From NCBI RefSeq assembly GCF_039872745.1, contig NZ_JBDPZD010000001.1:744001-808000 (forward strand): 64,000 bases of DNA, in the 5' to 3' direction. The notes under the pieces are model-generated. The model was not told where the DNA came from. It did no database searches and was given only the letters and a program-made list of their open reading frames with translations. A program made the position numbers and the translations under genes. The DNA comes from Pelomonas paludis. GTDB taxonomy: Bacteria; Pseudomonadota; Gammaproteobacteria; Burkholderiales; Burkholderiaceae_C. This document shows, in pieces, positions 8,486 through 18,300 of this stretch (its first letter is position 1; each line of letters starts with the position of its first letter).

Positions 8486-9460
8486 TCACAGGTCTTGCTC
8501 GAACACAACGACAGACAGCCCCTCGCCTTGTGGAACATCCGTTCCGCGCTTCACGCTCAGACCACGTTGCCGTAGTGCCGCCGCGAGTGCGGCTAGGTAT
8601 TCGGGCGTTTCAGCTTGGCCGTTCAGCCGTTGCAACTCTGTACCAGCTCGCGTGAACAACAGTGCTGGCAACCGTAGAGCTGCCATTGATGCGCCGGAGA
8701 GTTCGATCATGACGCCGTTGTTGAAAAGCACAACTGGTCGAGCACTTCCGTCAGGCGCTCGGGGTGACTGCGAGAAGTCCTTATGGATATGGTCGCCATC
8801 CATCAAAAGCCCAGCATCTCGGAGCGAAAGAATGTCGGTGTAGGTAAGTCCGAACGGCTTGAGCGACTCGTTTAGATCGCCTGTCGGAACTGCGATCCAT
8901 CCGTCCGACATCGCAATCGCACAAGCCTTACGGAATAGTTCTGCCTCCCATTTGGATAGCCGTCGTAGGGTGTCAAGAGTCCGCGTGCTGTAGGTGCCTG
9001 GTGCAGTCACCTCTCCAGCCAGAACTTTTCCCCACAGCAGTTGCATGTCTGACTCACAGACGTTCTCGGCCTCTTGGAAGAACTTGCGCCGCCAATCGGC
9101 GTTGACGGGCTGTGAAGACACTGCTGGTGGTAGCGCCTCTGACGCGAAGTCAGCAATTGACTCGACGTTTAGCTGGCCTTCGACTTCCCGTGCTAATAGC
9201 CTGTTGCGTGCACGTTCGGCTAGTTGCGGGTGATCCTTGAGAGCCTGCTGCACTCGATCAAGCGCCGACGAAAACTCAAGCGCCTTCGATTCCAGCGCGG
9301 ACTCGGTGTCTGCCCTGGCTAGTGCCTTCTTCGCGTATGCCTGCGCATCCGCTTCATCGCGAATCGCTTTGGGGCGATAGACGGTTCCAACGGCGGAGGA
9401 AACGACTTCGACGAGCTTCGTGAGTGGCTGGCTAAGACCGGCCAAGTCTTTGATTTCCAC
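8486..9460 (-). CDS. DUF2806-family protein
   Basis: The start is GTG at 9460 with GGGAGA about 8 bases upstream. The 324-residue product carries the DUF2806 signature at about 135-200: WRRKFFQEAENVCESD, LLWGKVLAGEVTAPGTYS and RTLDTLRRLSKWEAELF. This is preceded by a helical segment rich in Ala and Glu. The gene is AT-richer than its neighbours and stands alone, which suggests acquisition. DUF2806 proteins have no assigned biochemistry; they are often found in variable genome regions. No partner gene is adjacent. The 141 bases on each side show nothing recognisable. Confidence 0.8.
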   Translation of the reverse strand: MEIKDLAGLSQPLTKLVEVVSSAVGTVYRPKAIRDEADAQAYAKKALARADTESALESKALEFSSALDRVQQALKDHPQLAERARNRLLAREVEGQLNVESIADFASEALPPAVSSQPVNADWRRKFFQEAENVCESDMQLLWGKVLAGEVTAPGTYSTRTLDTLRRLSKWEAELFRKACAIAMSDGWIAVPTGDLNESLKPFGLTYTDILSLRDAGLLMDGDHIHKDFSQSPRAPDGSARPVVLFNNGVMIELSGASMAALRLPALLFTRAGTELQRLNGQAETPEYLAALAAALRQRGLSVKRGTDVPQGEGLSVVVFEQDL

Positions 9461-9601
9461 TTCTACTCTCCCGAGATGCCTACACCTTTAGCGAACGAGC
9501 CCGGCTGTCATGGCCGTGCGGCCGTACGCTGACGATCACCATATCACCGGCGTCCGCTACAGCCGGAGCCTCCAAGGCTCGCCCTTCCGCCTCGCCGCTA
9601 C

Positions 9602-10579
9602 CTACCCCACCACCCCCCGCTGCTGCGCCCGCCACGCCCCCGGCGCCACGCCCACGCGGGCTTTGAAGCTGCGGCTGAAGGCGGGCAGGTTTTCGTAGCC
9701 GACGCGCTGGGCGGTTTCGCCGAGGCTGAGGCCGTCGTCGGCGAGCAGGCGGCAGGCGAGGTTCATGCGCCACTCGGTGGCGTACTGCATCACGCTGCAG
9801 CCCATCAGCTCGCGGAAGCGCGCCGCAAAGCGTGAGGGCGAGAGCGCGGCAGCGGCGGCCAGGCGCGGCACGCTCAAGGGGGCGTGGGGCTTGGCGTGCA
9901 GCAGGCGCAGCGCGGGGCCGAGCCGCGTGTCTGAGAGGCCGGCCAGCCAGCCCGTGCCGCCGGGGCGCTGTTGCTGCAGGTGCAGAAGCTCGGCGCACAG
10001 CAGCTCCAGCAAGCGTGTAGCGCGGAAGCGCGCGCCTTCGCCCTCGTCCAGGCACTGTGCCAGGCGCGCCAGCACGTAGCTGAGTTGCTGCACCTCGGCG
10101 CCTTGCGCATGCAGCAGCGGCGGCAGGCTGCCGAGCAAGGGGTTGAGCGGCGTGGCGCGGGCGATGAAGGCGCCGCACAGCAGGCCGGTGGAGCCTGGTG
10201 TGCCGAGCGGCACCTTGGCCGGGCCCTGGCCGGCCAGTACGTCTTGCAAGGGCACGCCGCGCAGGCGCGCAAGCGGCGTGCTGCCGCTGGCATCGCGCCC
10301 CAGCCGGTGCGGCTCGCCGGCGGGCACCACCACCACTTCGCCGGGTGCGGCCGTCACCACCTCGCCGGTGCTGCGCTGCAGCTCAAAGCTGCCGGACCGG
10401 GCGCAGTGGAAGACCATCACCCGCGCCTGTGCCGGGGCGCCCAGCCAGCGGCGCAGTGCGTCTTCGCTAGGCACATCCACGGCCCAGGGCGCCGGGTAGC
10501 AGCAGCTCAGCAGCACGGTGCCGCTGAGGCGCAGGTCGGCCAGCGCGTCGTCAAAGGGGTCAGGGGCTGGGGGATTCAA
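9602..10579 (-). CDS. AraC-family transcriptional regulator with N-terminal cupin domain
   Basis: The protein has 325 residues. The N-terminal half is an AraC-type cupin sensor (RVMVFHCARSGSFELQ and APGEVVVVPAGEPHRLG). The C-terminal 100 residues hold two helix-turn-helix motifs: LSVPRLAAAAALSPSRFAAR and LSLGETAQRVGYENLPAFSR. They end in the family signature RSFKARVGVAPGAWR. No ATG lies near the start; TTG at 10579 gives the full domain, so the exact start is uncertain. It is divergent from the MAPEG gene at 10677, its probable target. Confidence 0.9.
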   Translation of the reverse strand: MNPPAPDPFDDALADLRLSGTVLLSCCYPAPWAVDVPSEDALRRWLGAPAQARVMVFHCARSGSFELQRSTGEVVTAAPGEVVVVPAGEPHRLGRDASGSTPLARLRGVPLQDVLAGQGPAKVPLGTPGSTGLLCGAFIARATPLNPLLGSLPPLLHAQGAEVQQLSYVLARLAQCLDEGEGARFRATRLLELLCAELLHLQQQRPGGTGWLAGLSDTRLGPALRLLHAKPHAPLSVPRLAAAAALSPSRFAARFRELMGCSVMQYATEWRMNLACRLLADDGLSLGETAQRVGYENLPAFSRSFKARVGVAPGAWRAQQRGVVG

Positions 10580-10676
10580 TTCAGTCGAATCAGCAAATGA
10601 TTCAGCATATTAAAGCATTCAAACAACTGCATGAGCTGCCCAGAATTGCGGCCATTCCTTCACTCCCGGCGCTGCC

Positions 10677-11075
10677 ATGAACCTGTCCGCAGAACTCCGC
10701 TTCCTGACCCTGACCGCTCTTTTCACCGGCGTGCTCTGGGTGCCCATCATCCTGAACCGCCTGGGCGAGATGGGCCTGTGGAAGGCGCTCAAGAACCCCG
10801 AGCCCGACGTGCGCCCGCATGCCGCCTGGGCGTGGCGCCTGGCCAATGCGCACCGCAATGCGATCGAGAACCTGGTGGTGTTTGCGCCGCTGGCCCTGGC
10901 CGTGCACGTGCTGGGCAAGGGCGATGCCGCCACGGCGCTGGGGGCGCAGGTCTTCTTCGCCAGCCGCGTGGCGCATGCCTTGATCTACACGGCCGGTGTG
11001 CCGCTGCTGCGCACCATTGCCTTTGTGGTGGGCTTTGGCGTGCAGGTGCAGTTCGCGCTCAGGCTGCTGGGCTGA
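10677..11075 (+). CDS. MAPEG-family membrane protein
   Basis: The 132-residue protein has four hydrophobic helices. It carries the MAPEG pattern AAWAWRLANAHRNAIENLVVF (R-x-x-x-A-H-x-N-x-x-E, the glutathione-binding region) and ASRVAHALIYTAGVPLLRT in helices 3-4. MAPEG proteins are trimeric membrane enzymes linked to glutathione-dependent detoxification and eicosanoid metabolism; bacterial roles are mostly undefined. It is divergent from the AraC regulator, with 97 bases between the starts. No Shine-Dalgarno sequence is evident. Confidence 0.9.
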   Translation: MNLSAELRFLTLTALFTGVLWVPIILNRLGEMGLWKALKNPEPDVRPHAAWAWRLANAHRNAIENLVVFAPLALAVHVLGKGDAATALGAQVFFASRVAHALIYTAGVPLLRTIAFVVGFGVQVQFALRLLG

Positions 11076-11079
11076 GGCT

Positions 11080-11880
11080 CTACTGCATCTCGTCCGCAGT
11101 GAGCGGGCGGATGCGGATGTTGCGGTAGAAGATTTCTGTGGACTCCGCCAGCAGCGCCAGCTTGCCGCTCACCAGGGGCACCCAGGCCTTGGAGGTGGCG
11201 TCCCAGCGCTTCAGGTCGTGGGCGCGCAGGCTCACAAAGCCGTTGACGATGTGGGTGGCGCGGTCGCCCTTGACGATCAGCTCCAGCGTATTCCACGCCT
11301 CGGGCAGCTCGCTCAAGGCGCCGTGGCGCACGCGGCCATAGTCGCCCGGCGCGCCTACCGTTGTGGGCACGCCGCCGGCGGTGGCCGGGGCGTAGCGGCC
11401 GGTCTCGGGCAGCACGCTGCTGGTGGCGCGGGTGGAGAGGGTCCAGAGGTCGCCCGTGTCGCCGTCCTCGATCTGGAACTCAAGCCCCAAGGGCCAGCTC
11501 AGCGGCTCGCCGCCATGTGCGTGGTACAGCAGCCCGGCATCGCGGCCCTCGACCACGCGGGGCTGGAACTTCTTGGCGCCCCATTTGTATTCCAGGCTCA
11601 GCCGGTAGTTGCTGTGCTCGGCCTCGGTCTGGATGAAGGCCTGCGCCTGTCGGCTGCCGGCCTTGTCTTTGGCGTAGACGTGGATCACGCCGTTCTCGAC
11701 CGTGAAGAGCGAGGCGGGCGAGCGCTTGTCGATGGGCTTTTGTGACCAGTGCGCGGTCCAGCCCGAGAGGTCCTTGCCGTTGAACAGGGGCGTCCAGCCC
11801 GGGGGCGTGGGCTGGGCCAGCGCTGACCCCGCCGTGAGCGCGAGTGCCGCCAGCAGGGCGATCCAGCGAGGTGTGTTCAT
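11080..11880 (-). CDS. Secreted DUF1080 (3-keto-disaccharide hydrolase-like) protein
   Basis: The start at 11880 gives a clean signal peptide (MNTPRWIALLAALALTAGSALAQ); longer frames read back into the upstream tannase gene. The 266-residue product begins its mature part with GWTPLFNGKDLSGWTAHW, the hallmark DUF1080 opening. The jelly-roll continues through SLEYKWGAKKF, DAGLLYHAHGG and LGLEFQIEDGD, and ends with IFYRNIRIRPL. The family includes hydrolases acting on oxidised disaccharides and glucosides and laminarinase-like folds. It lies 16 bases behind the tannase-type esterase, so the two probably form an operon for breaking down plant glycosides or esters outside the cytoplasm. Confidence 0.9.
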   Translation of the reverse strand: MNTPRWIALLAALALTAGSALAQPTPPGWTPLFNGKDLSGWTAHWSQKPIDKRSPASLFTVENGVIHVYAKDKAGSRQAQAFIQTEAEHSNYRLSLEYKWGAKKFQPRVVEGRDAGLLYHAHGGEPLSWPLGLEFQIEDGDTGDLWTLSTRATSSVLPETGRYAPATAGGVPTTVGAPGDYGRVRHGALSELPEAWNTLELIVKGDRATHIVNGFVSLRAHDLKRWDATSKAWVPLVSGKLALLAESTEIFYRNIRIRPLTADEMQ

Positions 11881-11896
11881 GGTGTGCACTCGGCGC

Positions 11897-13666
11897 TCAA
11901 GGCTTGCAGGCAAAGCTCTCGCTGCGCTCCGGGTCGCCCTTGCCCACATAGCGCGCCACCAGGGGGTGCGGGCAGAGCGGGCGGGTGCGGCCGGGCCAGG
12001 GGCTGCGGCTGCCTGCGCGGGCCTCGATGCGGTCGGGCGCCTGGCCTTGCTCGACCCAGCGCACCACGGCGGCCAGCGCGTCGTATTCGTCGGTAGCCGG
12101 CCCGCCGCCGCAGTGGGCCATGCCCGGCACGGGGAAGACGCGCACAAACTCGGCCGCGCGGCCCTTGGCCAGCACATTGGCTTCATCAAACCAGGCGATG
12201 GTGTCGGCCAGCGAGAACACGGGGTCCGACTCGCCATGCGGCACGATCAGCTTGCCGCCGCGCCGCTGGAAGGCGCTCAGGTTGGGGTCGCGCATGCCCA
12301 CGTCCTGCCAGGCCGAGCGGGTGAAGGGCGCCACCACCGCGTGGACGGCCGGCGCATCGCGCTCGAAGTCGAAGGCCATCGCGTAGTCCAGCCCGGCTTG
12401 CGGCCCGGGCGGCAGGGCGACGGGCGGCGACGAGAAGGCGGACGCCATCGCGCGGCTGCCCAGCAGCACATTGAGGGCCGGCGGCATGCCGCCTTCACCG
12501 CCGATCTTCCAGATGCGCCAGCCGCCATCGTCGATGCCCGAGGGCCAGAACCACGTGCTGTAGAGCGCCTGGCCTGCCTTGTTGCGCGGGCCTTGCAGTA
12601 CGGCTTCCAGGGCCTGGATCTGCGCGGGGCTCAGGCAGTCAGCACCGGACCCACCGCTGGGGCAAGTGCGCGGCACCAGGCGCGCGCGCACCTTGGCCGG
12701 CGTGCAGCGGCGTGTGTCGCCCACGATGCCGTCGGCCAGGCCGTCGTCGGCGTCGCAGGCCTCCAGGATGGCGGCGCGCACGGCCTTGAGCTGCGGGCCG
12801 GTAAAGGCTGTGGACAGCTTGCCCAGCTCGACGCGGCCGGTGGCCGGGTCTGCCACCAGGCGGCCAAACTGCTGCGTGTCCCACATCTCGGCCAGCGCGG
12901 CCTTGGGCAGGGCAAAGCCCGGCGCAGCGGCCACGATGCCGTCAAACACCTCGGGGTAGCGCTGCGCAAAGGCCATGCCCTCTTGCCCGCCCTTGGAGCA
13001 GCCGCTGAAGTAGCGGTGCTTGGCCGCGCGGCCGTAAAAGCGCTCCACCCAGGCCAGCCCAGCCTCCGCCGTGGGCTTGAGCGAGGCGTGGCCGTAGTCG
13101 GCGCGGGCCTGCGGGTCAAAGCCAAACACCAGCTCCTGGTTGCGCTGCGGGTCGTTGTTGCGGGCGTTGTCGTGGCCGCTGTCCTGCGCCAGCACGGCAT
13201 AGCCTTGGTCCAGGCCCGAGCCGCTCAAAGCATCGCCCACCACGCCGTTGGAACCCCCACCGCCCTGGAAGAGAAAACGCCCGTTCCAGGCCAGCGGCAG
13301 GCGCAGCCGCAGGTGGATGGCATAGCGCTGCCCATCAGCACCGGTGCGCTCGGCACTGCTGGCCAGCACTTCGCAATGCGCGGGCAGCTTGCGCGTCTGC
13401 GGCGGGCCGCCAAAGCCGGGCACGGTATGCGGCGTGCCCTCGGGGCGCCACTGGGCGTCGGTCACCTCCAGACCAGGCAGGCCAGCGGCCGCATAGCGCG
13501 CCTCGCGCAGCGCGGCACAACGGGCGGGGGCGTCGGCGGCATCCAGTGTTGAACCAGCGGGTGCCGCGGGCTCAGCAGCCAGCGTGGCGCCGCCAAGCGG
13601 CAACAGGGCCAGCAGGCTGCAAGCTAGGGCAGTGCGGGTCCGGCAAAGGGCGTGCAACACGGGCAT
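11897..13666 (-). CDS. Secreted tannase / feruloyl-esterase family hydrolase
   Basis: The 589-residue protein has a signal peptide (LACSLLALLPLGGATLAAEP). The nucleophile elbow is GCSKGGQEG, with C223 next to S224. The C-terminal PGMAHCGGGP supplies the catalytic histidine followed by cysteine. This is the CS-D-HC arrangement in which a disulfide ties the catalytic loop together. Length and motifs fit the tannase family (PF07519), which hydrolyses gallate or hydroxycinnamate esters of sugars; some members hydrolyse MHET. It is the first gene of a pair with the DUF1080 protein. The lid domain sequence does not identify the substrate. Confidence 0.92.
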   Translation of the reverse strand: MPVLHALCRTRTALACSLLALLPLGGATLAAEPAAPAGSTLDAADAPARCAALREARYAAAGLPGLEVTDAQWRPEGTPHTVPGFGGPPQTRKLPAHCEVLASSAERTGADGQRYAIHLRLRLPLAWNGRFLFQGGGGSNGVVGDALSGSGLDQGYAVLAQDSGHDNARNNDPQRNQELVFGFDPQARADYGHASLKPTAEAGLAWVERFYGRAAKHRYFSGCSKGGQEGMAFAQRYPEVFDGIVAAAPGFALPKAALAEMWDTQQFGRLVADPATGRVELGKLSTAFTGPQLKAVRAAILEACDADDGLADGIVGDTRRCTPAKVRARLVPRTCPSGGSGADCLSPAQIQALEAVLQGPRNKAGQALYSTWFWPSGIDDGGWRIWKIGGEGGMPPALNVLLGSRAMASAFSSPPVALPPGPQAGLDYAMAFDFERDAPAVHAVVAPFTRSAWQDVGMRDPNLSAFQRRGGKLIVPHGESDPVFSLADTIAWFDEANVLAKGRAAEFVRVFPVPGMAHCGGGPATDEYDALAAVVRWVEQGQAPDRIEARAGSRSPWPGRTRPLCPHPLVARYVGKGDPERSESFACKP

Positions 13667-13805
13667 GGCAGAGGTGCTCCAGCGAAGGGGAGCCAGAGTG
13701 TGGCAGCAACAGCCCGGGGCGATGAACAGGTCCGTTTCCGTCCAGCGCTGCGGCCGGCGGCCGGCGATAGTGGGCGCTCAATTCATCCACGCAAGACCCA
13801 GCCCC

Positions 13806-14204
13806 ATGGCCTATTTCGAGCACGAGATCCGCATCCGCACCACGCCCGACGCAGCCTGGGACGCCCTGCGCGACGTGAGCCAACTGCACACCCGCCTGGT
13901 GGTGGGCTTTGTGGTGGCCTGCGAGTGGGATGGCCAGACGCGGCACCTACGCTTTGCCAACGGCCTCAGCGCGGCCGAGCGCATCGTGGCCGTGAGCGAG
14001 GCGCATCGGCGCGTGTCCTGGTCCGCCCTGAGCGAGCGCTTGGCCCACCACAACGCCTCGGCCCAGGTGCTTGCGGATGATGAGCCCGGAGCCTGCCGCG
14101 TGCGCTGGTGTGTGGACCTGCTCCCCGACGCCGTCGCCCCTGCCATCGAGACCATGGTGCTGGCCGGCCTGCAGGCCATGCGGCAAACGCTGGAAGGCGT
14201 TTGA
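13806..14204 (+). CDS. SRPBCC-family protein
   Basis: The start is ATG at 13806, at the beginning of the family pattern MAYFEHEIRIRTTPDAAWDAL; an upstream extension into the tannase promoter region is unlikely. The 132 residues show the helix-grip layout: RVSWSALSERLAHHNASAQV in the central sheet, WCVDLLPDAVAPAIETMV, then a long C-terminal helix GLQAMRQTLEGV. It resembles polyketide-cyclase/dehydrase-type proteins. It probably binds a small hydrophobic ligand. It is divergent from the tannase gene and upstream of a GNAT gene. Confidence 0.85.
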   Translation: MAYFEHEIRIRTTPDAAWDALRDVSQLHTRLVVGFVVACEWDGQTRHLRFANGLSAAERIVAVSEAHRRVSWSALSERLAHHNASAQVLADDEPGACRVRWCVDLLPDAVAPAIETMVLAGLQAMRQTLEGV

Positions 14205-14271
14205 GCCGCTGGCGGAGCGTGCGTCGGCTATCGTGCAGCGCATCTCAGCGCCACACGCCGGAGTCGCCCCT

Positions 14272-14697
14272 TTGGAGATCAAGATCGCCGTCAGCGATGC
14301 TGACATCGCCGCCTGCTTTGCCGTGCTGTCGCAGCTGCGCCCGCACCTGCCGCAGGCCGACTTCCTCGCCACCATCCGCCGCCTGGAGGCGACGACGGGC
14401 TTTCGGCTTGCGTCCGTGACGGACGATGGCCGCGTGCGTGCCGTGGCCGGCATTCGCGCCGCCGAGTGGCTGTATGCCGGCAAGTACCTGGAAATCGAAG
14501 ACCTGGTCACCGCCGAGGCAGACCGCTCGCGGGGCTATGGCGGCCAGCTTTTTGATTGGCTGGTGCAGCACGCCCGGGCCCAGGGCTGCCGGCAATTGCG
14601 CCTGGTGTCAGGCGTGGCCCGCGAAGCGGCGCACCGTTTTTATGGGCGCAAGGGCATGCGCTTTGAGGCCAAGTACTTCTCCATGGACCTTGGCTGA
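14272..14697 (+). CDS. GNAT-family N-acetyltransferase
   Basis: No ATG suits the start. TTG at 14272 has GGAG 8 bases upstream and gives a protein starting at the first beta strand (LEIKIAVSDADIAACFAVL). GTG at 14233 is an alternative. The 141 residues contain the acetyl-CoA motif A: YLEIEDLVTAEADRSRGYGG, with the R/Q-x-x-G-x-G/A loop as RGYGGQ. This is followed by LRLVSGVAREAAHRFYGRKG and FEAKYFSMDLG. That is a typical small acetyltransferase of unknown substrate. It follows the SRPBCC gene by 67 bases. Confidence 0.88.
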   Translation: MEIKIAVSDADIAACFAVLSQLRPHLPQADFLATIRRLEATTGFRLASVTDDGRVRAVAGIRAAEWLYAGKYLEIEDLVTAEADRSRGYGGQLFDWLVQHARAQGCRQLRLVSGVAREAAHRFYGRKGMRFEAKYFSMDLG

Positions 14698-14707
14698 AGC
14701 CTGAGCA

Positions 14708-14737
14708 CAAAAAAAAGAGCCCGGCAGTGCCGGGCTC
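14708..14737 (-). terminator. Intrinsic terminator for the minus strand
   Basis: The inverted repeat at 14717-14737 (stem GAGCCCGGC, three-base loop) is followed on the minus strand by a run of eight or more U residues (the A-tract at 14709-14716). It faces the small gene at 14795-15076 and would end its transcript. It also lies 20 bases beyond the stop of the GNAT gene on the other strand. Confidence 0.85.
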
Positions 14738-14740
14738 GTG

Positions 14741-14792
14741 AATGATCCGAGATGAGGGGACTCGAACCAGAGGACTCCTAGTGATGCTTACC
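14741..14792 (-). other. tRNA-like 3' fragment (T-loop box) before the terminator
   Basis: On the minus strand the stretch reads GGTTCGAGTCCCC at 14756-14768, the T-loop consensus of tRNA. It is followed by about 15 bases and then the terminator, as at the end of many tRNA genes. The sequence upstream of it (AGCTGAGCGGTAAGC, overlapping the end of the small gene) loosely resembles a D-arm, but no anticodon arm or acceptor stem can be built and the T-stem does not pair. It is not a functional tRNA. It may be a tRNA end left by an integration event, or chance. Confidence 0.3.
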
Positions 14793-14794
14793 GC

Positions 14795-15076
14795 TCAGCT
14801 GCGCGGTTCGCCGGCGCTGCTGGCGCGGGCCACTTGCGGGGCCGCGGCGCTGCTGCTGCCGGTGACGACGACGGTGGGCAGGCGCGTGTAGCTGACGATC
14901 TGGCCGTCGGGCATGTGGCGGCCCAGGATCTCCACCGGCTCCAGCTGCACGATCTCGCTGGCGGGCGCGGTCACCTCATGGCCATATCCGGCCAGGCCGA
15001 GCGAGGCTGCGATGGCGGCCAGCGCAATCATGGCAACAGCGGCAAAGGAGGCGGGGCTGGGGGCTGAGGTGTTCAT
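14795..15076 (-). CDS. Small exported or membrane-anchored hypothetical protein
   Basis: The start is ATG at 15076 with AAAGGA upstream. The 93 residues start with a hydrophobic segment SFAAVAMIALAAIAASLGLA, a signal or anchor. They continue with QLEPVEILGRHMPDG and LPTVVVTGSSSAA, a pattern of 'V-x-I/V-x-G-x-R' strands seen in small Burkholderiales exported proteins. No enzymatic motif is visible. It is followed by a good terminator, so it is probably a monocistronic, expressed gene. Confidence 0.7.
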   Translation of the reverse strand: MNTSAPSPASFAAVAMIALAAIAASLGLAGYGHEVTAPASEIVQLEPVEILGRHMPDGQIVSYTRLPTVVVTGSSSAAAPQVARASSAGEPRS

Positions 15077-15313
15077 GGTGGTGGTCCTTTTGATGCGTGA
15101 TGTCTGTGTGTCGATGGCGCCAGTGTTCCGTGGCGGGCCGGGCGGCGCGAGGCGCTTGCGACGAAGCGCCAAAACCCGGGGGTGAATGGACGGATATGGC
15201 GCGCGAACCCGCTGCGGCCTCCCGGAAAGACCCGCTCCCGTGCGTCATGGGCCCCACGCATACTTGCCCCATGGGCGGCCACCTGCACGGCCGCACAACA
15301 GGGAGCACAGCGC

Positions 15314-18300
15314 ATGACCACGCCACGCACGGCCGACGTTCAGCTCGGCGGCATCACGGACCTGAATCTCATCGCCGACGTGAAGCTAGGCTTCGTCGAC
15401 GCCTTCGAGACCATCACCTACCTGGACCGCCTGCGCCGCGTGCTCAAGACGCTCAACGGCCTGCGGCTCAGCTCGCGCGAGTCGTCCCTCACGGCGGCGG
15501 GCTTCACCGATGTGGTCAGCCGCTGGCGCATCGTCCACTCCTTCCGCTGGTCCATCGTCGACCCGGCTGACCCCACCGACCCACGCAGCAAAGCGCGGCT
15601 CATGCTGTCCGTCAACTTCGACGGCGGCTGGGAGCCCTATATGCGCGTCATCTGGGACCAGCTCGGCTCCACGCTCGACCTGATGCTCTGCCACGTCGAG
15701 GGCTACCAGCTCTCCAACCGCTGCAGCTTTGAAAGCTACTCGGCCTGGGTGCGCGCGCACGAGGTCTCGGCCGACTTCCTCTTCATGGAATCCAGCCGCA
15801 GCGTGGCCGACACCGAATACCTGAAGGCCTACGAGGCAAGCCAGCGCGGCAAACCCGACGCCCTCACCGCCGCGCGCGTGCACAGCCTGCTGCAGGGCGA
15901 GACCAAGCCCTTGCCGGCCGACCCGCGGGCCCGCATGGCCATGGCGCTCAAGGGGCTGCCCGGGCTCTCGGCCCTCTTCGCGCTGCAGCGCTACTTTGGC
16001 CAAGGCGCGCTTGACGGCTACTGCCTGCTGCGCGCCACGCAGGACGTCTTCTTTGAGATGAAGCTGCTGGACACGCGCCAGCTCTTCCCGCAAGAGCCGC
16101 TCTCGCCCGTGCGGGCGCAGTACGCGCAGATGCTGGCTTGGTTCGAGAGCGAGATCCCGCCCGTCCCCAGCCCGCAGCGCGAGCTGCACTTTGCCGGGCA
16201 CGACATCCAGGCCGGCATCCTCTCGCCCGTGCGGGCGCGCACCGGCGCCCTGGTGCTGCTGCGCGTGGCCCAGCCCAGCACCGCGCTGGCCTTCCTGTCG
16301 GCCCTGCCTCTGCCCTGGGAGGGCAGCCACACGCCCGAGAACGGCCTGTGGACGCAGGTCGCCCTCAGCCTCTCCGGCCTGCGCGCGCTTGGCATCCCCG
16401 AGACGCGGTTGCAGCGCCTGCCCACTGCTTTTAAAGAAGGCATGGCCGCCCGCGCCGGCCTGATTGGTGACCTGCGCCACAACCACCCGCGCAACTGGCG
16501 CTGGCCGCGCCGGGCTGACGGGGCCGGCCCCATCGAGCCCAGCGCCGCCCATGTGCTCATCCAGCTGCGCTGCGCCGACGCCGCCGGCGCCGCCCACCTC
16601 GACGCCGCCATCGCCGCCCTCAGCGGCCCCGCCACGGGCCTGGCGCTGATGGCCGTTGAGCCCCTACGCACCAACCCCGCCCGCAAGGAGAACTTTGGCT
16701 ACGCCGACGGCATCAGCCAGCCCGCCGCGCACACGGTGCCGGGCGAATCGGCGTGGTCCGACCAGGTCCCGCGTGGCGAGCTGCTGCTGGGCTACCCCAC
16801 GCTGCGCGACAAGCAATACCCCGTCCCCGAGAAGGCCGACGCCTTGCTCGACAACGGCAGCTTCCTCGTCGTGCGCAAGCTGCGCCAGTGGACCGGCCGC
16901 CTGGCCCGCCAGGTCGAGAACGAAGCCGCCCGCCTGGGCCTGGACCCCGAGCTCGTCTACGCCAAGCTCATGGGCCGCGACCGCGCAGGCAAGCCCCTGG
17001 TGGAGCCCGGCCACTCCAGCAACGACTTCAACTACCGCCAGGACGCCAACGGCGCCCAGTGCCCCATCCACGCCCACATCCGCCGCAGCAACCCGCGCCA
17101 GTTCAGCGGGCCCACGGGCCTCACCAACACCATGCCCCGCATCCTGCGCCGCGGCATGAGCTACGGCGCCGCGCCCACCGTGCCGGCCGATGACGCCGAG
17201 CGCGGCCTCATGTTCATGGCCTACAGCGCCCACCTGGCCGAGCAGTTCGAGGTCATCCAGCGCTGGGTGGCCGGCGCCAATGCCAGCGGCGGCTATGCTG
17301 ACCAGCCCGACCCCCTGCTCGCCGTCGTCGACCCCGACGCCCGGCCCAACCGGCTCTACACCTTCGAGCACGAAGGCAACGCCTACGCCATGGACCTGGG
17401 CCCTGCGCCCTTTGTGAGCCTGGAGTGGGGCGGCTACTTCTTTGTGCCCTCGCTCCCCGCGCTGCGCAACCTGCCCGCCCTGGCCGAGCTGCCCCTGCCC
17501 GTGGCGCCGCCCGCGCCCACACCGCCCAGCGCCCCGGCCCTGGACGATGCCGCCGCCTGGCAGCTGTGGCTGGAGGACCAGAACTCCCGCGACATCGCCT
17601 GGGCCTGGGTGCGCGGCCAACCCGGCGGCGTGGTGCGCACCGCGTACGGCGTGCTCGTGGGCAGCCCCGAGGGCGTCTGCCAGGTGCTGCGCAACAGCCC
17701 CGACCGCTACTCCGTCAAAGGCTATGGCACCCGCATGGTCGCGTCCCTCGGCCCCGGCTACCTGGGCATGGACGACGACAACGGCCACGCCGAGCAAGCC
17801 CCCGCCGTCAACGCCGCCATCGAGCAGATCCGCGAAGACCAGGCCTACGCCGAGACCTACGCCCTCGCCACGGCGTGGTTCGCCCGCCAGCGCGCCGCCG
17901 GCCAGATGCTCGCCGCCGCCACCGGCACCCCGCAAACCCAGCTCGACCTGGAGCGCCTCTCGCTCGACGTGCTGGCGGGCCTGTGCACCGCCTGGTTTGG
18001 CCAGCCCGACGGCCAGCACCTCTGGGGCACCGAGTACCGGCCACCGGCTGAATCGCCGCGCCCCCGCTGCCCGGCCGACCTGCTGCCCGTCTCACGCTAC
18101 GTGTTCAGCCCCAAGCCCTCCGTCCGCGTCGAGCAAGCCGGCCAGCGCGCCGGCCAGGCCTATCTCAAGGCCGTCGAGGCCTGGCTCGCCACCAGCAAGC
18201 CCGCCGAGGGCACCCTGGGCCGCGCCATCGTCGACGCCGCTGCGGCCGTGCCCGGCGCCACGCCCTACTCCGTGGCCGCCACCTACGCCGGCATCATGCT

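Noticed and set aside
11702..13552. 616-codon open frame on the plus strand opposite the tannase and DUF1080 genes
   Set aside because: It lies antisense to two well-recognised genes, has His/Arg/Ala-rich shadow composition and no domain.
14741..14815. Functional tRNA gene on the minus strand
   Set aside because: The T-loop is present, but the T-stem, anticodon arm and acceptor stem do not pair, and the region overlaps a coding sequence.
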